From positions 124,001 to 188,000 of the forward strand of contig NZ_CP171363.1 in assembly GCF_046523945.1 (NCBI RefSeq): a stretch of 64,000 nucleotides of DNA, given 5' to 3'. Shown piece by piece: positions 54,452-61,725 of the stretch (position 1 is its first letter; each line of letters starts with the position of its first letter). A model generated the notes under the pieces. The model searched no databases, was not told the DNA's origin, and saw only the letters and a list, made by a program, of their open reading frames with translations. Both the position numbers and the translations under genes were made by a program. The DNA comes from Faucicola mancuniensis (GTDB lineage Bacteria > Pseudomonadota > Gammaproteobacteria > Pseudomonadales > Moraxellaceae).

Positions 54452-54593
54452 AAAATATTCCTTGACACTATATGTTATGGCTATTCATTTGGTAATTAAC
54501 AACCATAAAAACATTTTGATAATATTACTTTAAGTTATGAAATAACTGCCTTAGTAAAGACAGCTATTTCATATCTTAACACTTAGCCAACTA

Positions 54594-56720
54594 TTACTCA
54601 ACAGAGGTTTCTTCTGTTAGAGCAATCGTCTGGTCAATGCCTTTCATTGTCAATTTGATACGACCACGATTGTCAATATCTTGAACCAACACATTCACCA
54701 TTTGACCTTCTTTTAACACGTCCGCCACGTTCTCAATGCGAGCTTCAGAGATTTGCGAAATGTGTACCAAGCCATCAGTGTTTGGCAACACAGTAACAAA
54801 CGCACCAAAGTCCACCAAACGAGCGACTGTACCTGTGTAAACTTTGCCAACTTCCACTTCGGCGGTAATCGCTTCAATCTTGGCAATCGCTGCTTTGGTT
54901 GATGCTTTGTTTTCACCAAAAATACGGATTGTGCCATTGTCATCAATATCCACAACCGCACCCGTTTCTTCGGTTAATTGACGGATAGTCGCACCGCCTT
55001 TACCAATCACATCACGGATTTTTTCTGGGTCAATGTCAATCACCGCAAAGTTTGGAGCGTAAGCGTTGATTTCTTTACGGCTAGTTGCAATGACTTCATT
55101 CATAGCGTTCAAAATATGGATACGACCTGAGTGAGCTTGGTGCAAGGCTTTTTCCATAATTTCGGGCGTGATGCCTTCAATTTTAATATCCATTTGCAAC
55201 GCAGTTACGCCATTGGCAGAACCCGCCACTTTAAAGTCCATATCGCCCAAGTGGTCTTCATCGCCCAAAATATCCGACAATACGGCAAAACGGTCGCCTT
55301 CTTTTACCAAGCCCATCGCAATACCTGCAACAGGGGCTTTTAACGGCACGCCAGCGTCCATCAAAGCAAGGCTTGCCCCACAAACGGATGCCATAGACGA
55401 TGAGCCGTTAGATTCGGTAATGTCCGACACCACACGGATAACATATGGGAAACGGTCGCTTTCTGGCAACATGGCTTGCACGCCACGGCGAGCTAGGCGA
55501 CCATGACCGATTTCACGGCGTTTTGTCCCGCTATCACGACCTGTTTCGCCAACCGAATACGCAGGGAAATTGTAATGTAGCATAAAGTGGTCTTGTTTTG
55601 TACCTGCTAACGTGTCCACCATATTAACATCACGGCTATTGCCAAGTGTAGTCGTTACAAGGGCTTGCGTTTCGCCACGAGTGAACAACGCAGAACCATG
55701 CGTATAAGGTAAAACGCCCACTTGAATATCCAACGCACGCACCGTTTGCAAATCACGACCGTCAATACGTGGTTTACCTGATAAGATATTATCACGCACG
55801 GTACGGTATTTTAAAGTTTCGTATAATTCTTTGATTTTGTTGGTTTTTTCTTCGTAATCTTCAGCTTCTGGATTGCCTGCCAACGCTTCTAATGCTTGTG
55901 TTTTGATTTCATCAAGGCGAGCGTAACGGTCTTGTTTTACGCTGATTGTATAGGCTTGTGAAATCGCTTCGGCAAATTGATTTTGTAAAGCAGTTTGCAA
56001 TTCCACATCAACCGCAGGAGCGACAAATTCCGCTTTTGGATTGTTTACTTGTTTAGCAAAATCATTAATCGCATCAATCACGATTTGTTGTTGCTGATGA
56101 CCATAAAGCACTGCACCAAGCATTTGGTCTTCTGACAATTCTTTGGCTTCAGATTCTACCATTAACACAGCCGATGACGTACCTGCCACGACCAAATCCA
56201 AGTCGCTATTTTTAATTTCTTCTAAACTTGGGTTTAGCACATATTCACCATTGATAAAACCAACACGAGCCGCACCAATCGGGCCGTTAAACGGTGCAGG
56301 TGAAATCGCCAACGCCGCAGACGTACCTATCATCGCCGCAATATCCGCATCTTGTTTTTTATCAGATGAAATCACCGTTGCAGTTACTTGGATTTCGTTG
56401 TAGTAGCCTTCTGGGAATAACGGACGAATTGGACGGTCAATCAAGCGAGAAGTCAAAGTTTCCATCTCAGATGCACGACCTTCACGTTTGCCGTAGCCAC
56501 CCGGAATTTTGCCCGCAGCGTACATTTTTTCTTGATAATTTACCGTTAATGGGAAAAAGTCTTGCCCTGCTGGTGCTTCATCTTTGACCACAACTGCGAC
56601 AAGCACAGACACACCGCCCATGTGAACGATAACCGTATTGGCTTGGCGACCGATACGACCTGTTTCTAGGGTAACTTGTTGATTACCATATTGAAATTCT
56701 TTGGTTACGATATTAAACAT
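54594..56720 (-). CDS. pnp: Polyribonucleotide nucleotidyltransferase (PNPase)
   Basis: 708 residues. Phosphorolytic 3'-5' exonuclease with two RNase-PH cores (active-site block at about residues 375-500, with AYSVGETGRDSGTKRREIGHG), KH domain (about 555-615, including VIGKGGATIRQL) and S1 domain (about 620-690, VGKVYTGTVARLVDFGAFV). I choose ATG 56720 (MFNIVTKEFQYGN). The frame opens 16 codons earlier without family match. It follows rpsO on the minus strand, as in most proteobacteria. Confidence 0.96.
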   Translation of the reverse strand: MFNIVTKEFQYGNQQVTLETGRIGRQANTVIVHMGGVSVLVAVVVKDEAPAGQDFFPLTVNYQEKMYAAGKIPGGYGKREGRASEMETLTSRLIDRPIRPLFPEGYYNEIQVTATVISSDKKQDADIAAMIGTSAALAISPAPFNGPIGAARVGFINGEYVLNPSLEEIKNSDLDLVVAGTSSAVLMVESEAKELSEDQMLGAVLYGHQQQQIVIDAINDFAKQVNNPKAEFVAPAVDVELQTALQNQFAEAISQAYTISVKQDRYARLDEIKTQALEALAGNPEAEDYEEKTNKIKELYETLKYRTVRDNILSGKPRIDGRDLQTVRALDIQVGVLPYTHGSALFTRGETQALVTTTLGNSRDVNMVDTLAGTKQDHFMLHYNFPAYSVGETGRDSGTKRREIGHGRLARRGVQAMLPESDRFPYVIRVVSDITESNGSSSMASVCGASLALMDAGVPLKAPVAGIAMGLVKEGDRFAVLSDILGDEDHLGDMDFKVAGSANGVTALQMDIKIEGITPEIMEKALHQAHSGRIHILNAMNEVIATSRKEINAYAPNFAVIDIDPEKIRDVIGKGGATIRQLTEETGAVVDIDDNGTIRIFGENKASTKAAIAKIEAITAEVEVGKVYTGTVARLVDFGAFVTVLPNTDGLVHISQISEARIENVADVLKEGQMVNVLVQDIDNRGRIKLTMKGIDQTIALTEETSVE

Positions 56721-56834
56721 AAGTATCCTTAATACAAAATAAATTAAAAAATATTTTAAATAAACCAAATAATCAGCAACAGCCCCTAATCTTGGTATTC
56801 TTTTTTATAAATTTAAAAAAAATTCAATCAATTC

Positions 56835-56935
56835 GGTGGGTTACGCCCAAAAAAAAAGGCTAACCAACCCTACAATTTTTTTTAATAAAATTTATAAAAT
56901 CAGCTTTTGGGCGTATGCAATACGCCCCTACAAAA
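56835..56935. repeat. REP-like palindromes, copy 3 and a decayed neighbour
   Basis: At 56908-56935 GGGCGTATGCAATACGCCCC plus TACAAAA repeats the units at 9-35 and 14021-14046. At 56835-56875 GTGGGTTACGCC and GGCTAACCAACCCTAC look like a diverged, related hairpin. Both sit in the 366-nt gap between rpsO and pnp, where the pnp promoter must also lie. Confidence 0.6.
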
Positions 56936-57023
56936 TAAAATTATTTTCTCAAAAACACCAAGAATTAGAAGCAATCTATCTGATTAATTTTTAATTTAAT
57001 TAAAATGGTTGAAAAAAAAGCAA

Positions 57024-57053
57024 AAAACGGCTACTTACAGGTAAGTAACCGTT
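57024..57053 (-). terminator. Terminator of rpsO
   Basis: On the minus strand AAACGGTTACTTAC pairs with GTAAGTAGCCGTTT around CT and a T tract follows (one mismatch). Confidence 0.8.
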
Positions 57054-57086
57054 TGCATTGTTGCGATAAAATCAACAAACATCAAA

Positions 57087-57353
57087 TTAACGGCGTAAGC
57101 CTAATTCGTTGATTAACGCTGTATAACGATTTGCATCTTTACGTTTTAAATAGTCAAGTAGGCTACGGCGTGAGTTTACCATACGAATAAGACCACGACG
57201 GCTGTGATGGTCAGCTTTGTGTTCTTTAAAGTGTGGTTGCAAGTCGTTGATACGAGCAGTTAAAAGTGCGATTTGCACTTCTGGAGAACCTGTGTCGTTG
57301 TCAGATTGTTTGAATTTTGCAACGATTTCGGCACGTTGTTCGTTAGTTAGCAT
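57087..57353 (-). CDS. rpsO: 30S ribosomal protein S15
   Basis: 88 residues, uS15, which binds the central domain of 16S rRNA. It contains DTGSPEVQIALLTARINDLQ and DHHSRRGLIRMVNSRR, family signatures. In the order truB-rpsO-pnp, interrupted by a Uma2-family gene on the other strand. Confidence 0.97.
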   Translation of the reverse strand: MLTNEQRAEIVAKFKQSDNDTGSPEVQIALLTARINDLQPHFKEHKADHHSRRGLIRMVNSRRSLLDYLKRKDANRYTALINELGLRR

Positions 57354-57551
57354 AATAAATCCTTAAATGCAATGCCTGAAAATTCGGACAAACTGTGCAT
57401 TGCGAAAGTCTGTCTATAAATACCCACGGTATTTCGCCGAGCATTATAGCAAAGTTTTTAGCAAAAATCAGCAAAAATATGATTTTTTTCTTTCTTATTT
57501 TTTCAAAAAGTGCTATCTTAAAAATCACAGACACGATAAAAAGAGCCGATA

Positions 57552-58139
57552 ATGACTGCAATTACCGATATTAACCAATTGGATTTTTCAAAAAACTATA
57601 CTTATGCCGACTATTTAACATGGCATTTTAAAGAAAAAATTGAACTAATTAAAGGCAAAATCATTGCGATGAGTCCTGCACCTACTCGCCGTCATCAAGA
57701 TATCGCCCAAAATATCAACCGTATTTTGGACAATTTTTTTTATAAAAAGCCTTGTAAAGTGTACTTTTCGCCTTTTGACGTGCGTTTGTACAGCCCAAGC
57801 AAGGATATCACCACCGTGGTTCAGCCTGATTTGTGCGTCATTTGTGATTTAAACAAACTTGATGACAAAGGCTGTCTTGGCTCGCCCGATTTGGTCGTGG
57901 AAATCGTATCGCCTGGCAACTCAAAAAAAGAAATGGGCATTAAGTTTGATTTGTATGAAGAAGTTGGCGTGCGTGAATATTGGATTGTCAATCCTGGCGA
58001 AGAAACCATTTTGATTTATGTGCTACAAGACGGCAAATACATCGGTATGCGACCGTTGGCAAAAGGTGAAACCACCACCGCCCACTCGGTGATTTTTCCA
58101 GAATTAAATTTTAACGTTGCCGATGTTTTTTTAGAATAA
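57552..58139 (+). CDS. Uma2-family (PD-D/ExK-like) endonuclease-fold protein
   Basis: 195 residues. The family blocks are ELIKGKIIAMSPAPTRRHQDIAQNI at about 35-60, VVQPDLCVICDLNKLDDKGCLGSPDLVVEIVSPG in parts at about 95-130, and KFDLYEEVGVREYWIVNP with the lysine and tyrosine of the restriction-like core. Uma2 (DUF820) genes are common in cyanobacteria and scattered elsewhere; their function is unknown. The gene runs opposite to the conserved rpsO-truB genes on either side and looks like an insertion. Confidence 0.85.
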   Translation: MTAITDINQLDFSKNYTYADYLTWHFKEKIELIKGKIIAMSPAPTRRHQDIAQNINRILDNFFYKKPCKVYFSPFDVRLYSPSKDITTVVQPDLCVICDLNKLDDKGCLGSPDLVVEIVSPGNSKKEMGIKFDLYEEVGVREYWIVNPGEETILIYVLQDGKYIGMRPLAKGETTTAHSVIFPELNFNVADVFLE

Positions 58140-58147
58140 TCAAACAG

Positions 58148-59104
58148 TTAATTTACCAATTTTACTGGTTGCAATCGTCCATTTTCTTCTAACATTGCCA
58201 CGCCCAAAAATTGCTGTTGTTCATTAAACAAGCGAATTTCTTGTGGCTCATGTGAAAAAATTTGTTGAGAAATTGCCAAACTTTTGACGTTTAAACGTTG
58301 TCCTTGTAAAATGCGTAAACTTTGCGTATCGTCAAGCGTAAGTTTTGGCAAAAATTTAACACATTCATCAATCGGTAATAATTTTTGTAAGCGTTTATCA
58401 AAATCCAATTGTTCAAAATCCGCCAATGTTATCGCATCTTGAATGTCAAAATCGCCTGTCGCTAATCGCCTTAAACTCACCAAATGCCCAACTGTGCCAA
58501 GTGTTTGAGCAATATCTTCGCCCAACACTCGCACATAAGTGCCTTTAGAACAAGTAACAACTAATTTTAACAAATCTTTCTTAATAAAAGTCAAATTAAG
58601 CTCAAAAATCTCAATTTCACGAGGCTGTCTTTCAATCTCAATGCCTTCACGAGCCAGCTCATACAGTCTTTTGCCGTCTTTTTTTAATGCCGAATACATG
58701 GGCGGAATTTGCGTAATTTTACCAAAAAATTGTTCGGCAACCTTGCTTAAATCCTGTTCTGTGATAGTCGAAATATCTTTTGTTTCAATGACTTGACCGT
58801 CTGCATCTCCTGTGTCAGTTTTTTCACCAAGTTTGATGGTGGCTTCATAGCGTTTGTTGGCGTTGAGTTGGTAATGGCTAAATTTTGTGGCTTCGCCTAG
58901 ACAAATCGGCAAAAGCCCAGTTGCCATCGGGTCTAGCGTGCCTGTGTGTCCCGCTTTTTTGCTGTCGTGCTGGGGCGATTTTAGTAAAAATTTGACCTTT
59001 GACACGACTTGTTGCGATGTCATGCCTTGCGGTTTGTCAATGAGTAGTACGCCTGATACTTTGGTTTTTGTCAATGGTGCGGTAGATCTTGGAAAAACAG
59101 ACAT
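58148..59104 (-). CDS. truB: tRNA pseudouridine(55) synthase TruB
   Basis: 318 residues. Makes pseudouridine 55 in the T arm of tRNAs. Catalytic D in GHTGTLDPMATGLLPI at about residue 60, the start VSGVLLIDKPQGMTS and the C-terminal PUA-like portion fit. It lies upstream of rpsO on the minus strand, but a convergent Uma2 gene is placed between them. Confidence 0.96.
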   Translation of the reverse strand: MSVFPRSTAPLTKTKVSGVLLIDKPQGMTSQQVVSKVKFLLKSPQHDSKKAGHTGTLDPMATGLLPICLGEATKFSHYQLNANKRYEATIKLGEKTDTGDADGQVIETKDISTITEQDLSKVAEQFFGKITQIPPMYSALKKDGKRLYELAREGIEIERQPREIEIFELNLTFIKKDLLKLVVTCSKGTYVRVLGEDIAQTLGTVGHLVSLRRLATGDFDIQDAITLADFEQLDFDKRLQKLLPIDECVKFLPKLTLDDTQSLRILQGQRLNVKSLAISQQIFSHEPQEIRLFNEQQQFLGVAMLEENGRLQPVKLVN

Positions 59105-59994
59105 GAAAATAAAACCTTATTTTGGAAAATCTTGACGTATCAAGGTAGAAAATGCGGTGGAATCAATCGGATTATCATGATGATATGCCGATGTTTTGGC
59201 ATTGATATGGGCTTTTTGTCACCACTGTTCAAAATGATAATGATTATCAATCGCTTTTTAGTCATACAAATAATTTGGGCTATAACCCAATGCCAATATG
59301 CGATAATCCATTGGCATTGGCTGAAGTTTGTTGGCTAATTGATAAATGGCGGTGGTACAATTATACAACAAAGTATTATAACATTTTAGCTGTGTTTTCA
59401 ATGATTTAGCAAGATTTAAATAGCTTAAAAATAGCGATTTGGTATAGACTTTGTCGGATTTAATAGGATAAATGTACACCTCTTCTTTGCGGACATTACT
59501 GCGTGTATAAATGATATCTTTTTCATCAGATGCCACGACAATCACTTCATATTTTCTAAAAAAACCGCCCAATATGCTAAATTCTTCATGGATTTGTTTA
59601 CGAATTTCTATAAAAAAGCCAAATATTGTCCATCATCAAAACCAAAACTCAATAACGTATGTGCAATCGGCTCGCCCATCCAATACGAAGCGACAAAATC
59701 AATGCTTTGCAGTTTATCCAATTGATATTGCCGAGCTTCCCATTTTTGTTGATAATTTTTTTCATCTAACCAATCAAAATTTCTAATATTGTAAACCGTT
59801 ACAGTGTTGCCGTCTTCATCCAAATTATAATCTAAGATTTGGGCGACTTCAGGATTCCAATCTCTATTATTTGACGGTTGCATAGCCAATAAAATGATGA
59901 TGGCGAGTATAAAACTGCTAAAAAACGCCAAAAAACACGATTTTTTTATCAAAGTTTTTAACAATTTTGGCAAAAAAATCGTCAGCAGACACAC

Positions 59995-61055
59995 TAATGT
60001 AACCTCAATTCGATATAAAAAATCATTTAACTTATTGAAAAAATATAAACAAATAAGAAACCTACAATAAAGAATACCCCAACAGGACATTTTTTAATGT
60101 AGGCTTCTTTGTTTGATGACAATAAGCAATCAACCCTGCCAACAAATTACTCATAAACCCAACATAACTACGATGCCTTGAATGCTCAATTTGACACATA
60201 TTCTTTAACTCATCAAACACAGTTTCAATCAAAAAACGGCGTTTAAGCAATCGTCTATTTAACCATGAAATATCTTTAGATTTCATATTCTTTTTAACAT
60301 TCGTGATTAACTCAATATCTAAATGCTCATCAAGCCAATCTGTCAATGATTTATCAATATAACCTTTATCAGCAAAGAGTTTACCAAAAACATGAGATTC
60401 ACAAAGTCTTTTCACAGGTTGCCTATCATCAACATTGCCTTTGGTTACGGTTAGATTGACCAATTCACCTTTATCATTGATAATGACGTGTAGTTTAAAG
60501 CCAAAAACCACCCCATACTGCTTTTACCTCGCTGTGCTGTTTCTGCAAATACTTTGTTGCGGTTGATACGGTGATTATCACATACGGCTAAACTGGTTGA
60601 GTCAATGTAGTTTATGCCTGTGCAGTTGTTTTGCATGAGAGATTGTAGGTAGTCACACATGGGAACTATTGCTTTTTCCATGAGTTCTACCATTCTTGTG
60701 TAGCTTGGTAGGTTTGGAAAGGCAGGTTTTAGCCATTGGGTGAGGTAGTTGTAGTAGAAGGCTTTAAATTCTCTGTATTTTATTTGGTGAAATACTACCA
60801 ATATGGTGATGATTTCTGATAAACTAATACGGCATGGTTTGTTTCGTGTTTTTTTACTGCTTTTGCTCTTTTGGGTTAGCATTTTCTTCTGTTGTTCGTT
60901 TGTGTATGTTTTGCAATAGTCGTCTATGTGGCAGTATAGTGCTTCGAGGTTGTCCATGTAAGAAGTCCTTGTTAGGGTTGTTTGTGGTGAATTTACTTTA
61001 ACATATTGGGCTTCTTTTTTTTAGTTTTTTCTTATGTCGAATTCAGGTTAATGTA
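59995..61055 (-). mobile_element. IS982-family insertion sequence, copy 2
   Basis: Element 60002-61048 (1047 bp), target duplication TAATGTA at 59995-60001 and 61049-61055. It is nearly identical to copy 1 (44824-45871), same orientation, but has lost one A in the A6 run of copy 1 (A5 at 60503-60507), which breaks its transposase. Confidence 0.9.
60062..60957 (-). pseudogene. IS982 transposase with a one-base frameshift
   Basis: The first frame (60957 to 60451) matches copy 1 up to SSMGWF and then reads ALNYTSLSM. The second frame (60511 to 60062) resumes with FGFKLHVIINDK. The protein is therefore broken between the first and second catalytic aspartates. Confidence 0.9.
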
Positions 61056-61248
61056 ATAGCGAGCCAAAAGCACAATAAAGCGATGGTAAATGCAAAGCCA
61101 AAGGGTTGGTGCGTCCAAACAAACACACCGAGCCAACTTGCTATTAGCACTATCACAAAAAATTGGCACGTCTTTTTTAGCCAAATCATCAACTTTTTTA
61201 CCTGTCAAAAAGTTTTAAAAACCAATTAAATCATTTTGAATCAATGAT

Positions 61249-61641
61249 TTAATCATCATTATTTTGATTATCATCACTGCTTTGCACCGCTTTTGAAATC
61301 AAATTCATCATATAATTGGCATTTGCGGTTACTTCATCATAGTGAAAACGCAAGCGTGGCGTGGTGCGAGTGCGTAAAATATGGCTAAGCTCGGTACGCA
61401 AAAAGCCTGACGCTTTATTTAACACTTTTAGGCTGTCTTCGTGATAATCTTTTGCCATCGCATCGTCCATGTTCGTTTCCATCACGGTAACATAGATGTC
61501 GGCATAGCCCAAATCTGGGCTGATTTTCACGCCAGAAATCGTAACCAACCCTGTCAAACGTGGGTCGTTGATTTCATCACGGATAAGCACTGCCAATTCA
61601 CGTTGAATTTGGTCGGCTAGACGTTGTAGTCGTTGGTTCAT
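61249..61641 (-). CDS. rbfA: 30S ribosome-binding factor A
   Basis: 130 residues. KH-like fold; binds free 30S subunits and is needed for maturation of the 16S rRNA 5' end and growth in the cold. Starts MNQRLQRLADQIQRELAVLI and has DPRLTGLVTISGVKISPDLGYADIYV in the middle. The C-terminus is acidic (SSDDNQNNDD). It follows infB on the minus strand. Confidence 0.96.
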   Translation of the reverse strand: MNQRLQRLADQIQRELAVLIRDEINDPRLTGLVTISGVKISPDLGYADIYVTVMETNMDDAMAKDYHEDSLKVLNKASGFLRTELSHILRTRTTPRLRFHYDEVTANANYMMNLISKAVQSSDDNQNNDD

Positions 61642-61671
61642 TATTTTACCTTTTTTATAAAAAATTTTGAT

Positions 61672-61708
61672 AAAAAAAGTCTAATTATCACGCAATTAGA
61701 CCTTTTTA
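61672..61708 (-). terminator. Stem-loop between infB and rbfA
   Basis: GTCTAATT and AATTAGAC pair around a seven-base loop. On the minus strand TTTTTTT follows. It would limit read-through from infB to rbfA. Confidence 0.7.
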
Positions 61709-61725
61709 TTTGAAAAGTTTAGAAA

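Larger units (their letters stand above)
59117..61189 (-). pseudogene. DUF4105-family membrane protein destroyed by IS982, a frameshift and two stops
   Basis: With the IS (60002-61048) and one target copy removed, the frame begins at ATG 61189 (MIWLKKTCQFFVIVLIASWL, two N-terminal helices) and runs through MQPSNNRDWNPEVAQ and YWMGEPIAHTLLSFGFDDGQYLAF. A one-base loss in the A6/T6 run at 59612-59617 shifts it, and LGGFFRKYEVIVVASDEKDI continues. In-frame TAA (59258-59260) and TGA (59219-59221) follow. Between and after them KAIDNHYHFEQW, then QKAHINAKTSAYHHDN, then IRQDFPK ends at TAA 59117-59119. The family (with an Lnb-like periplasmic domain) has exactly these blocks. Four independent lesions mark a dead gene. 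Confidence 0.85.

Noticed and set aside
59235..59249. Perfect Fur-box-like palindrome TGATAATGATTATCA upstream of truB
   Set aside because: It lies inside the rebuilt coding frame of the DUF4105 pseudogene (codons for A-I-D-N-H-Y-H), so chance coding sequence explains it. No iron gene is nearby.
59612..59617. Homopolymer run as a phase-variation switch
   Set aside because: The same gene also has two stop codons and an IS insertion. Reversible switching would not restore it.
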